NCBI GenBank assembly: GCA_047495785.1
Contig: JBLDXI010000031.1
Coordinates: forward strand, 868,001 to 932,000
Reading direction: 5' to 3'
DNA length: 64,000 nucleotides
DNA from: Lepidodermella squamata
Lineage: Eukaryota; Gastrotricha
A program made the translations under genes and the position numbers. Below are positions 12,249 to 22,790 of the stretch, piece after piece (within the stretch, counting starts at the first letter, position 1; the number at the start of each line of letters is the position of its first letter). A model generated the notes under the pieces. The model was not told the origin of the DNA. It did not search any database and saw nothing but the letters and a program-made list of their open reading frames with translations.

Positions 12249-12563
12249 TGTAACCGGTGTAAGTTCTGCGACTCTGATCCTATGGTGTGGACTTTGATCA
12301 ACGTGCATATATTAAGTACGCACTTGGTAGCCGACACTGCTCCACACAGAAACACGTTCGTGCCAATAACGCCCTCGTTGAATATTGATCAGAGACCTTT
12401 GGACTTTCGAGGATATATAAACCTTCGTGCTTTGACGGATAGTTACCTGATATATCTGATCGTTACCTGATAGTAACCCTTTGTTATCTCGTCAGCTCAG
12501 TTGAATAATAAAGCTGTGAGTTGTGGAATCTGCCGTCTCTTACCAGATTAGAACCCCGTTACA
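12249..12563 (+). repeat. Right LTR
   Basis: 315-bp copy of the left LTR, followed by the AATA target duplication at 12564-12567. Confidence 0.93.
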
Positions 12564-12689
12564 AATATTCAACATTAACCGATTTACAAAGAAGATTGTT
12601 CTCTGCGGTCCTGACCGCAGACATGACTGTGAGGAAATTCTGGACGGTCGGGACCGTCGAGATTCTAAGCGTGTACTTGCCTGTGACCA

Positions 12690-13100
12690 AACTGCTTCGT
12701 TATGGTAGGTTGCGCATATTGTAATTACTTCATCAATTTCCAGGTCTGCTAAAGCCTTGTCATAGGCTGAAACGCACGAGAATACATCCCGCGGCGCCAA
12801 GTTGGCTCCTGTCGTCATTATCGGTTGGAAATTAGTCGGAAAACTTGCCGAGAACGTCCCAAGCGTCTGAATAAGCTTATTGTAGTTTGGTTCGATTCCC
12901 ATGGCAACGCTGATATTACTGTCAGATTTAGACCGGATGACGGCAAAATAATATTTACCGCGTTCGATCATAACACCAAGTTGCCTGGTTGAATTTACAG
13001 TACCGAATTCAGTATGGGTGAAACTTAGCTGCCATTCTTCATCCACGTGCAGCACGAAATAAGTATCGCCCCTCTCGTGGCTGTAGATCTGCAGAACTCG
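12690..13100 (-). pseudogene. Fragment of a receptor ectodomain (exon 1 type)
   Basis: A minus-strand frame encodes the second half of the first LamG-like domain of the receptor family: a YSHERGDTYF segment matching FTYERRDNYL of gene A, then GIEPNYN (GVEPNYS in A), RDVFSCVSAYD (RELFSCVTAYP in A) and a final Cys-x-x-Tyr-His. A stop precedes it and no following exons are seen, so it is a remnant. The LTR element lies about 130 bp away on the downstream side, so that insertion, or a deletion linked to it, may have removed the rest. Confidence 0.75.
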
Positions 13101-13104
13101 ATAC

Positions 13105-15192
13105 TACCGTGAGCCGGTTTCCGGCCCGGCTTGGCCTTTTCATTCAAATTTAGTCGAACCGGGAAAACCTGGAACATGAACCGGGATGCGGCTGTAACCA
13201 GTGACTCTCCCCACTATGTGGGGATTTCGCTTAACAACGCGCGCGATAAATCCGGGTAGAAACCCGAGATGCCGTCGACCATTCCCTCGGCGAGGTCCGG
13301 TTTTTCAAAAATTCAAATTATATCGGACCTCGACGAGAGATTAGCTGACTTGCATTTTTTCGACTTGTGAGTTTTATTTGTGATGATTTAGGTGAGAGCC
13401 CATGCACGTTGGCACGAATTTGATGCTTTCAGAACTTGGGCGACTCAATTTTCCTCAGTCTAGGCTTTCTGAATGTAATTTTAGCAAACAATCGCTTTCT
13501 TAGATGCTCATCTCTTCTCTTTCGAAAATTCTCAGCCATCAATGGGGCAACTCTACCTGAATTCAACCTCATTTCAACTTTCAACTAATCATTTTGTGCC
13601 TAATTTGTCTTGTTTTGCTTGTTTTAGTCTGCGATGATGGCTGCGAGAGGGCCTACACGCCTTTCTAGTTGAGAAAAGTTCTCCGCAAATCGTTTTTATT
13701 CAATACTTATTGTCTAAATTATTTGTATTTTATAAGAGGTATTCATAATTTTGCTTTAATTGAACCGAATAGCTCTCCCACCCGCGCATCAAACCTAAGC
13801 AGTTTTTCTCTTCAAAGCTTTTTTCTTGTTTCCACTTGTTTTACGTAGCTCTGCGTTACTCTCCGTCTAACTAAAGACTTGCACTTGTTGACCGCGGCTT
13901 ATTGGTGTATAAGTTCCAAGTTGAAAATGATAAAAAGATGAAAAGGATGAAAGGATACGAAAATCGGGGTGAAAACCGGAATGGTGGAACCAAAACCGGG
14001 TCTGGCCAAAGCCGGGGCAAACCCGTGTCATTTTTCGCATGAGACCCGTTACGTATGGCGATACGCCACAGCCGGGTCGAAAGCCGGGCGTCCCGGTTCA
14101 GATAGTCTCACCTTACATAACGGGTCTCGTGCGAAAAATGACACGGGTTACGGACTATTAGGTTTTTAATATAGGCGAAAACCGTGTCAGGTCTTAGCGG
14201 TTCCTTTCCTCAAATTATTTTAAGTTATTTTGCTGCTTTGAGAATAAAAATATACGGCAATGGGTCACGGCCATACTCGATTTTGCAACCCGTAAAATCT
14301 TCAATCGAAGAATTCATGAAGATCGTGAGTAAGCTTTGAGGAAATTCAGTGTAGGATGCGCGAAAAAGCTGAATTTCTCTTCAAGAGTCCAAGAATAGCT
14401 GAGAACTCAAGATCGCAGCTAATGGCAATTTTATAGCCCTTAAATAGTAGATGGAATAGAATAGAATAGAATAGAAGATTGAATTGAAGAAGATTGTTCC
14501 TTAGCTATTATTTGGCTAGTATTTGGCAACCTAGGTATCTCAACTGATGAATGAAGTAGAAGGATTTTACCGCCAGCATGTCTACTGTCAAAATAACGAG
14601 AAATTCGGGAGAGTGTAACGGTAAGAAATGGGGAAAAGTATGTTGGCTGCCTTCGAAGCTAAAGGAAGAGCATCTGTGAAATGTTCACCTTGCCAATCCG
14701 ACATGTTGCTTCCGTATTGCAGGATCTGCGTGGTCACGTGGCATGAATAGCAAGTACTGAGGCGGTGTTTTCTTCGTTTTGTTTCGTCGTTTCGTCATTT
14801 CGTCATCTCACACAAAACTGACGGAAGATAAACAATTGGTAAAAGGCGTATTTGAAATTCGAACCCGGTAACTTTAGGATTATAGTTGGGGCCAGTGTGC
14901 AATAGTAGCCTTCCTATCCGATGCTGTCTGAAAGCGGAAAGCGCTTATGTTTAGCGTTCGTTTGGGATATAGAATCGTTTGGGACCGAAAAGGTGGACTC
15001 AATTAAATAAGTGGCACTCGTCCAAATTTAATAAATTCTTATCGGTGCAGTAGAACTCAGTTTTGCGCATGCCTGCTTGTGAAATCACATGTTGTTAATG
15101 AAAGTAACGTTGGTTGGTTGTGGAATAATGATTATTGACGATTGAAATTTATTATGCGTCCCCTGCCCTTTTGGCAGCCGGGTTCAAAAATC
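13105..15192. other. Intergenic interval with hairpin repeats
   Basis: No gene recognised. 13120-13320 and 13960-14180 are full of short GCCGGG/CCCGGC words and include the hairpin annotated separately. A short tandem tract of GAATA lies at 14456-14476. The rest is unremarkable. Confidence 0.5.
14020..14149. repeat. Hairpin MITE-like element
   Basis: Bases 14020-14055 and 14113-14149 are inverted copies of each other over about 36 bp with two mismatches, separated by about 57 bp. Each arm begins AACCCGTGTCATTTTTCGCA. The form is that of a small foldback or MITE; no clear target duplication is visible. Confidence 0.7.
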
Positions 15193-15292
15193 TGCTCCAG
15201 GCGAGGCTCGAACTCGCGACCTTCGCATAACTCAGCGTACAATCAAGTACTGCTTATAAGTACGACGCACTAACCAACTATGCAACTGGAGC
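15193..15292 (-). tRNA. tRNA-Ile(UAU) with 26-nt intron, copy 1
   Basis: On the minus strand the acceptor arms GCTCCAG and CTGGAGC pair, the D stem is GCAT/GTGC, the anticodon stem TCGTA/TGCGA encloses CTTATAA (anticodon TAT), and the T arm is GCGAG TTCGAGC CTCGC. A 26-nt intron follows the anticodon-loop purine. Position 15193 supplies the discriminator A. A run of five T follows within about 5 nt, a Pol III terminator. A tRNA-derived SINE is unlikely because flanks differ among the three copies. Confidence 0.93.
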
Positions 15293-15998
15293 GAATGAAA
15301 TCTAGTACACCTATATTTAACCCTGATTGTAACTCCGGGTCAGTGCCGTCAATTAGGATTATTTCCAGATTACATGACAAGTTCCAGCTGCTGAGGCTTA
15401 TACCGTAGTGACCTGTAGAGACTTAATCTCTAGATAGAACCATTGACGTTGCATTTTTATACAATTTTATATAGGTTTATTACACTTTGATAGATATAAA
15501 TGACACTTTGATGGCTATATAAATTACACTTAAAAGGATGAATCCTATTATGATATGATGTTGTTTTTTTTGTCGATGTTTTTTTGCCCTCGCTGCGCTG
15601 CTCTTCGAGAAAATACGCTATAGGCGATTATAGGCGATTGAGATCACCGCTAACCTCTTTGCTTCTATGCAAGGCAATTTGAGCTCCTTCATGGATTAGG
15701 GCTAATCGGTGGATGTTCTTCGTCAGATAAGACCTTCGTCGGATGAAAGAAGGAATAATTGATGGAGAAGGTCACGCCCTATTACTTGAATAGAATAATA
15801 TCGATTCTAGGCAATTTATTCGGTATGTAACCCTAATTCAGCTTTCATGTTGACTGTTGATTCGCTCAATGCAATTTCGGATATTTTGCATGGCTCAAAA
15901 GACTTCATTACCCAAGGCATTATTTTTATTGCATAACACACGGAAAAACATGCTCGTTGCAAAACAGACGGTTATCCGCAAATGAAACTCATGTAGCC
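15293..15998. other. Intergenic interval
   Basis: No gene recognised; it covers the upstream side of the tRNA-Ile gene and the 3' side of the kinase-ankyrin gene. Confidence 0.45.
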
Positions 15999-18900
15999 TC
16001 ATTTATCAATTGGTAGCTCATTCAAGATTTTGCGAATCTCGTCTTTACGCTCGATAGATATCCAAGAATGCTCGCTGACAACATCATACGGTTTTTTTCC
16101 AAATTTATCTTTAACAGTTACCAAAGCGCTACATCTGTCTACCAGCAACTGCACGACAGAAGCGTGGCCATTCAATGCAGCCAAATGCAAAGGCGTTCGG
16201 CCTGTTCCATCAACAGCTTTCCCATCCGCTCCGTATTTGTCGATCAGCAACTGCACGAAAGAAGCGTGGCCATTCAATGCAGCCAAATGCAAAGGCGTAA
16301 GGCCGCCTTTATCAGCCGCTTTCGCATCCGCTCCGTATTTGTCGATCAGCAACTGCACGACTGGAGCGTCGCCATTCGATGCAGCCCAATGCAAAGGCGT
16401 TCGGCCTGTTCCATCAACAGCTTTCCCATCCGCTCCGTATTTGTCGATCAGCAACTGCACGACAGAAGCGTGGCCATACCATGCAGCCCAATGCAAAGGC
16501 GTAAGGCCGCCTTTATCAGCCGCTTTCGCATCCGCTCCGTATTTGTCGATCAGCAACTGCACGACAGAAGCGTGGCCATTCAATGCAGCCAAATGCAAAG
16601 GCGTAAGGCCGCCTTTATCAGCCGCTTTCGCATCCGCTCCGTATTTGTCGATCAGCAACTGCACGACAGAAGCGTGACCATTTTCTGCAGCCCAATGCAA
16701 AGGCGTAAGGCCGCCTTTATCAGCCGCTTTCGCATCCGCTCCGTATTTGTCGATCAGCAACTGCACGACTGGAGCGTGGCCATTCCATGCAGCCAAATGC
16801 AAAGGCGTTCGGCCTGTTCCATCAACAGCTTTCCCATCCGCTCCGTATTTGTCGATCAGCAACTGCACGACAGAAGCGTGGCCATTCAATGCAGCCAAAT
16901 CCAAAGGCGTAGGGCCGCCTTTATCAGCCGCTTTCGCATCCGCTCCGTATTTGTCGATCAGCAACTGCACGACTGGAGCGTGGCCATTCCATGCAGCCAA
17001 ATGCAAAGGCGTTCGGCCTGTTCCATCAACAGCTTTCCCATCCGCTCCGTATTTGTCGATCAGCAACTGCACGACAGAAGCGTGGCCATTCGATGCAGCC
17101 CAATGCAAAGGCGTTCGGCCTGTTCCATCAACAGCTTTCCCATCCGCTCCGTATTTGTCGATCAGCAACTGCACGACAGAAGCGTGGCCATTCAATGCAG
17201 CCAAATGCAAAGGCGTAAGGCCGCCTTTATCAGCCGCTTTCGCATCCGCTCCGTATTTGTCGATCAGCAACTGCACGACAGAAGCGTGGCCATTCAATGC
17301 AGCCAAATGCAAAGGCGTTCGGCCTGTTCCATCAACAGCTTTCCCATCCGCTCCGTATTTGTCGATCAGCAACTGCACGACAGAAGCGTGGCCATACCAT
17401 GCAGCCCAATGCAAAGGCGTAAGGCCGCCTTTATCAGCCGCTTTCGCATCCGCTCCGTATTTGTCGATCAGCAACTGCACGACTGGAGCGTGGCCATTCG
17501 ATGCAGCCCAATGCAAAGGCGTAAGGCCGCCTTTATCAGCCGCTTTCGCATCCGCTCCGTATTTGTCGATCAGCAACTGCACGACTGGAGCGTGGCCATT
17601 CGATGCAGCCCAATGCAAAGGCGTTCGGCCTGTTCCATCAACAGCTTTCCCATCCGCTCCGTATTTGTCGATCAGCAACTGCACGACAGAAGCGTGGCCA
17701 TTCAATGCAGCCAAATGCAAAGGCGTAAGGCCGCCTTTATCAGCCGCTTTCGCATCCGCTCCGTATTTGTCGATCAGCAACTGCACGACTGGAGCGTGGC
17801 CATTCGATGCAGCCCAATGCAAAGGCGTTCGGCCTGTTCCATCAACAGCTTTCCCATCCGCTCCGTATTTGTCGATCAGCAACTGCACGACAGAAGCGTG
17901 GCCATTCAATGCAGCCAAATGCAAAGGCGTAAGGCCGCCTTTATCAGCCGCTTTCGCATCCGCTCCGTATTTGTCGATCAGCAACTTCACGACTGGAGCG
18001 TGGCCATTCGATGCAGCCCAATGCAAAGGCGTTCGGCCTGTTCCATCAACAGCTTTCCCATCCGCTCCGTATTTGTCGATCAGCAACTGCACGACAGAAG
18101 CGTGGCCATTCAATGCAGCCAAATGCAAAGGCGTAAGGCCGCCTTTATCAGCCGCTTTCGCATCCGCTCCGTATTTGTCGATCAGCAACTGCACGACTGG
18201 AGCGTGGCCATTCGATGCAGCCCAATGCAAAGGCGTTCGAACGGTCTTTTCTGCAGCTACTGTGATAAGTCTTTCAGCTGTTGGTCTGTTCCGAGGTTGG
18301 TCATTGGGGTCACTCATCATAGAGATAACTACATCACTTGTCTTCTTCGAATATCCGTTTAGGTCTGGCAACTGCCTGCAATTGGAGTTTTGACGTTCTC
18401 TGAAGCAGAAACCGCATAGCATTACTTACCGTGACTTTTTAAGCGTGTTGTGATGCTCAAGTGGGTTGGTTACGGCGTTCTCACCGTTGAACTGTCTCAA
18501 GAAACATTTAATCATGAAGCAAGAAATGTTCATAATTTATTCTCACCGGTTTACGGCCACTAGCTGCTTCGTATAGAGTCACTCCAAGTGACCAAATATC
18601 GCAAGGCTTCGTGTATTCCAAGCGAATGAAAACAGCAGGCGATGCGTATTCGTAAGTTTTCAAGACCGCAGAAACATATTGTCGCTTAATACTTGAAATT
18701 ACTGGTTAACAACATCAGTTAGATTATCGGAGATGAACATACGCAATCAAGTTTTTGGTAAATCCAAATCCGCCAAGTTTAAGAAGCTTCCTATCCTCAC
18801 TCAAGTAGATGTTTTTCGGCGTAATGTCTCGATGAATGATATCCTTGTCATGGAGGAGCTTGACCGCAAACAAAAGCTGAAATATCCAGTCGACGAACTG

Positions 18901-19389
18901 ATCTTCGGGAATTCTCCGGGTTGCACGTATATAGTCGTTCAATGTGCCATGAGGGCAATATTCCATGACCAAGTAATACATCTCACAACCTGCCTTATTC
19001 GAATCAGTTCCCTGGTATTCCTCTGTAAGTGAATAGTGACTGATTTCACACCGAATTTCGTTGAATCGGCTCACCTCTAAACGCGCCGAAAACTTCCACA
19101 AGGAATAGATCATGAATAGTCTCTAGTTTAGCGTGCTGCGATACAGGATCGGAATTCAAAACAAAATTCTGAAACACATTAAAGTAACCTCTTCCAAGCT
19201 GCTTTTAACGATGGTATCAACATATTTCTCGCCAAAGCGTTCTTCCTGTCGCATAGCGGTTATATTCAGTTCTTTGACAGCAAATTCTTCATCGCCGCAT
19301 CGAGCGAGAAATACTTCGCCGAATTCTCCAGCAGGCCCAAGGCTTCTGACAAAGGTAAATTCGCTGGATGAAGTAAATTTAGCGGGCAT
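15999..19389 (-). CDS. Protein kinase-like / ankyrin-repeat fusion protein
   Basis: Six minus-strand exons join in frame: 19389-19222, 19168-19075, 19022-18739, 18684-18547, 18491-18430 and 18399-15999, giving 1048 aa. Residues 1-290 form a NEK-like serine/threonine kinase fold: a Gly-rich loop (GPAGEFGEV), the FAVK lysine, VMEYCPHGTL hinge, HRDITPKN catalytic loop, DIWSLGVTLYE, and a C-lobe ending in RNRPTAERL. The DFG Asp is Gly (KLGGFG) and APE is degenerate (ASPA), so it is probably a pseudokinase or unusual kinase. Residues about 300-1013 are 21 ankyrin repeats of 34 residues, nearly identical in DNA, followed by a diverged capping segment. The kinase exons were joined by eye from splice signals and phase. 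No signal peptide; probably cytoplasmic. Confidence 0.82.
16130..18250 (-). repeat. 102-bp tandem array encoding ankyrin repeats
   Basis: Twenty-one units of 102 bp (34 codons). Two main unit types alternate irregularly, one ending ...AKAADKGG and one ending ...GKAVDGTG, with HLAALNGHAS or HWAASNGHAP starts. Units differ by only a few bases, so unequal crossing-over or gene conversion must be keeping them alike. The array also creates long meaningless ORFs on the plus strand. Confidence 0.95.
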
Positions 19390-19820
19390 TTTCTTCCTAA
19401 TACAGTATCCTTTTACAGCAACAAAAACTATTAATTCTAAAAAGCTGACAAATAACTCCCAGTATGGCAGTAGAACCGAATAGCTTTTGAGATAAGGATA
19501 AACTGAAATGAATTATCATAGAGTCGTTAAAGCTTCGATAATAAGCGACAGTTAAGTATGTACTATACCGAGAGAAGGCCGATGATGAGAGATAATACTA
19601 TTTGTACACATTATCAACACCTATGCATTAAATCAGTGGTTCCCAAACTGTTTGTCTCGTATGACACAGCAGTGTCCTATGGGAATGGCTCGTAGGACAC
19701 CTTGCTAAAATGAATGAAAGTTGGTTGGGAATGGGTACAATTTTTTGAGCTACAGATTGATTGCTGTTCAAATTGGTTTTTGATGGCAACCTAGCTCAAA
19801 CTATATAAAAGGGTCAAGCT

Positions 19821-20209
19821 ATTCGTACATAACTATGTACGCGAAAATTGCTATTCGTACATAGTTTTTCGCAATATTTCAGCGAGGTGTGGAAATTCGA
19901 AATAGCATCATGATATTTTACAGGTAAACGCATCAAAGTGAGAGCTATTTAGTGGCTAAATTTCCTTGGATCATCACCCAACGTGTTCAAGTAAGCGTCC
20001 CAAAACTGAAATAAGATTATACAGCTTTCCGACTCTACCAAAGGGGTTCATGCATGAGCTTTTGAGGGATAATAGGCCTGATATTCAGCTATATGCACGC
20101 AAAAAATAGACTGATCGAATGCGAATCGAGAAAGCTATTGATTTTAGAAATTTCATTTTGAAACTATGGTGTACGAATTTCAATTTTCGCGTACATACTA
20201 TGTACGAAT
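19821..20209. mobile_element. Mariner-like MITE nested in the hAT element
   Basis: Inverted repeats of about 29 bp, beginning TTCGTACATA, lie at about 19823-19851 and 20177-20207, bordered on each side by a TA. The size (about 385 bp) and TA flanks fit a Tc1/mariner-type MITE. Exact boundaries are uncertain by a few bases because the TIR itself contains a palindromic GTACATA word. Confidence 0.6.
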
Positions 20210-20559
20210 AGACATTCCGTAGATAAAATTCCACGTGAAATTTAAACTAAACTAAACTAAACACGAGCGAAGCGAGGAAATGTTTAGAATTCGACACTGA
20301 AAAACGACGTATACACTCTTAAAATGAGGTAATTCCTCGGGGTTTTCCCAGAAATTCATTCTGGAGTTTTCGTTCTTATTTATGAAATTACAATCTGTAG
20401 CTGGCGGTTTTATCTCGATTTTGAGTCTTAAAATGTTTCAAAAAAGCCTCGTTTCGTAGTGTGGATCTATTCTTGTCCTTTTGTCATTTTGAGGCCCATA
20501 GGACACCAGTGTCCTACAGGACACTTGAAAGTTGGCATAGTACACGAGGTCCTATAGGA

Positions 20560-20950
20560 CAGCGGTTCGCACCTGTGCTCATTGGCGCATTTCGAAAAAT
20601 CGATTTCGCAAGCATGCGCATTGGCGCACGCGAGCCATTTGAGCCAACTCACTCTGACCAGCCATTCCTCCACTTTGATAGACGTTTCATAGATTAAGGG
20701 ACACCGGTTTTTCTGTCATTTTTAGACCATTTTCGGCATTTTTCAGAAAGCAAATAGCAAAAAGTTTGGCTCGCTTCGCTCGCCTGTTTTCAATCGTTTC
20801 ACTTCATGAAGCCGGGTGTTTCCTGCCTGTCAGATTTTCTAGCGATAGGCTTACATTGGGGGTTGTAGAGTAAACGCAAGAGTGGCGCACGCAGGTCCTG
20901 TCACATGCGCCACTCTTGTGCACCTGGGGAAAGGTATTTGCGAACCACTG
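20560..20950. mobile_element. Second hAT-type MITE nested in the first
   Basis: A 391-bp element with ends CAGCGGTTCGCA and, inverted, CAGTGGTTCGCA. It has an exact 8-bp target duplication CTATAGGA at 20552-20559 and 20951-20958. It lies wholly inside 19634-20977, so it inserted later. Confidence 0.85.
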
Positions 20951-21079
20951 CTATAGGACACGGTTTGGGAAACGCTGCATTAAATGCATGATTCACAAGG
21001 CTTTACACTTTACACCCATTGGGGACTGAAACCTGAAATCTGAATTATCTTCCGTAATCTTCCTATCCCGTATTACAAG

Positions 21080-21388
21080 TTTCTTTGAGTAAATGTTGTT
21101 TATGAAACGTCACGCATTTATTCGAATTCCAACGTTTCGGTTATACTCGATAACCATCTTCAGGGAGTAGTTAAGAAATTAAATCGAAATTTGAAGTTAA
21201 AATAATAATTAAGGTTGATGTTTTTAGAACATATTGAAATTATGATCCGATTAGCTGTTCATCTTCTTCTTGCACTGCTCATGGAATATCGGCTCCGTAA
21301 ATAACTTAGCTTTGATCGAGTCGTTTTGTTTGTTGAGATTAGGCTTAAGCTTACGAATGTAGAGCATTTCGAGAATAAGGCAATCCCA
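21080..21388 (-). mobile_element. 3' end of a Penelope-like retroelement
   Basis: The minus strand encodes the last part of a GIY-YIG endonuclease domain (LILEMLYIRKLKPNLN, then SIKAKLF) with a stop at 21251-21253. After the stop comes the CTGAAGATGG...CCGAAACGTT motif near 21125-21165, which commonly follows Penelope-type ORFs. The element is cut off upstream at about 21389, so only the 3' end remains. This is family knowledge applied to a short fragment. Confidence 0.72.
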
Positions 21389-21673
21389 TTTAGACCGATG
21401 GAACTGGTAGGGATGATCCCTACCATCCCTAGCGGTACTACTACGCTCTGTGTCACATGTTGTTTATTTTATTCGTACAAAGTACAAAATTCTATTTGTT
21501 CACTATCCCTGGCCTACGAATTTCGCCTACGAATTTCCGACTAGGAACTGTCGTAGTGATCCCTGTCGTGCTGATCCGTATCTTCAAAGATGAGCTTATA
21601 CTTTTGAGTTTATTATCACAATTTTTGCAGTTATCAAAACATAGCATACTCAAAAAGATGAATGTGGTGAGAC

Positions 21674-22440
21674 GTGAGACTTGTGCTTCGGATTCTCATC
21701 GCTGAAATACTGATTACAGTAAGCAGTGGAGTCGCGACTAAGACTAAGGAATTGGTCGTTCTCTCTCTGCATCCTTTCACTGGATTCGACCCTCTGACAT
21801 TCCAATACTGCCCCTCCGTCCAGCAGATGGTCGTTGAAGATGTGAATAGACGCAGAGCGATATCTTACCAAAGTACAAAGTGAACTTCGACTACCGAAAC
21901 GAAGGTATCGATGGAATGTTGGCTGTTAGAAGTACCTTTGAATTTATTCGACAGCCACTGGATTCGAGAAGGGTTCTATCACCGATTACAACCGGCCCAC
22001 TTCAAAGCGTTGGATGCAAAGCTTCTGGTACCATCTTGCACCATCTGGACCTTATTAGGATCGGATCATCCTGTAACGCTCCTGACCTTATCCAAACTTG
22101 AATCGAATTCGCGGTCCAGCCCAATCCTACATGACTAGCGGCATAGCGTTCTTAAAGCAAAGGCTAGCCACGTGAAGAGAATGGCTATTATCTAATATCA
22201 TGCATTTAACATTTAACGACGAATTCTTACAATATTGAAACAGGTAGTTTTTTATTCAAAGTCGCCAATTACCACGGCTACGATATAACAGCTTTCGGGG
22301 CGAGTCCGGATTTCAATGATAACTTCATCCTCCATTTGAAACGACTTGATATCCGAACATTCAACTTGGAGTCCAATGAAGGGTGGATGGCTCTTGGTTT
22401 CCTGTGCAAGGTTTGCTAACACAGAATAAGAGGACTGAAG
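21674..22440 (+). pseudogene. Fragments of a GABA-B-like receptor ligand-binding domain
   Basis: Successive plus-strand pieces resemble the periplasmic-binding-type extracellular domain of class C receptors: a hydrophobic leader, VVLSLHPFTG followed by a VEDVN helix (21674-21880), NFDYRNEGIDGMLAVR (21881-21960), and a later piece YHGYDITAF...HLKRLDIRTFNLES...LGFLCK (about 22245-22420), which matches the EITFRQSF...LKRQDAR...FCE region of GABA-B receptors. Stops and frame changes separate the pieces, and the middle is missing. Some breaks may be introns, but no continuation with seven helices follows; a non-LTR fragment and receptor pseudogene C come next. Assignment to GABA-B rather than guanylyl cyclase is tentative. 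Confidence 0.5.
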
Positions 22441-22485
22441 TATCGATTCCTTCTCCCAAGTAGCTTGTAGCTTTACACCTGTAAG

Positions 22486-22790
22486 TTTTTTTTTTACTTT
22501 GAGACGTTTTTATTCGTTATTGCAAGTGCACTTTTCATGCGTATGCAATTAGCCAGCCAGGCGCCTCACTGAGAATAGAAGATATTTGTCTAAATTACAG
22601 TCAACATTAAGATATTGTTTAAAAACATTTAAAGAGGCAGAAACGACGTCAGCAGGTAGTTTGTTCCAATAATTAATTGTTCTTCTGCTAAAAAAATATG
22701 TCTTGCAATCGCGTTTACATTTGGAAGGTCTTAGTGTTGAAAGCTTCAGAAAAATGGGCACATCTCTGTACCATATATAATATATACCAT
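22486..22790 (-). mobile_element. 3' fragment of a non-LTR retrotransposon
   Basis: The minus strand encodes the familiar C-terminal end of non-LTR reverse transcriptase ORFs: Arg-rich start, YFFSRRTINYWNKLP, then VVSASLNVFKQYLN and a stop at 22549. A run of T on the plus strand at about 22487-22496 is the A-tail. Only about 300 bp remain, a typical 5'-truncated insertion. Confidence 0.8.

Larger units (their letters stand above)
8992..12563 (+). mobile_element. Gag-only LTR retrotransposon, recent insertion
   Basis: Two 315-bp LTRs (8992-9306 and 12249-12563) begin TGTAAC and end GTTACA. I found no difference between them by eye, so the insertion is recent. The 4-bp target duplication AATA is at 8988-8991 and 12564-12567. 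A primer binding site (TGGTGTCAGAAGTG) starts 2 bp after the left LTR, and a purine-rich tract (ACAGGGAGGAA) precedes the right LTR. The interior holds one gag-like ORF, a GAA microsatellite and about 1.8 kb without recognisable protease, reverse transcriptase or integrase. It resembles the gag-only non-autonomous LTR elements described in other genomes and would depend on a partner element. Confidence 0.92.
19634..20977. mobile_element. Non-autonomous hAT-like element (outer element of a nest)
   Basis: Ends are CAGTGGTTCCCAAACTGT and, inverted, CAGCGTTTCCCAAACCGT, the typical hAT terminal sequence. An 8-bp target duplication CATTAAAT is at 19626-19633 and 20978-20985. There is no transposase ORF in its 1344 bp. 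Two smaller elements have inserted into it (19821-20209 and 20560-20950). Confidence 0.88.

Noticed and set aside
16030-18393. Plus-strand ORFs of 764, 548 and 215 codons across the ankyrin array
   Set aside because: They are antisense shadows of the 102-bp repeats; a unit length divisible by three keeps opposite frames open. They have no start context or known domain.
19169-19221. A 20-nt intron in the kinase-ankyrin gene (GTTACT to TTTCAG)
   Set aside because: A donor 33 nt upstream gives a normal 53-nt intron in the same phase, so the ultra-short version is unnecessary.
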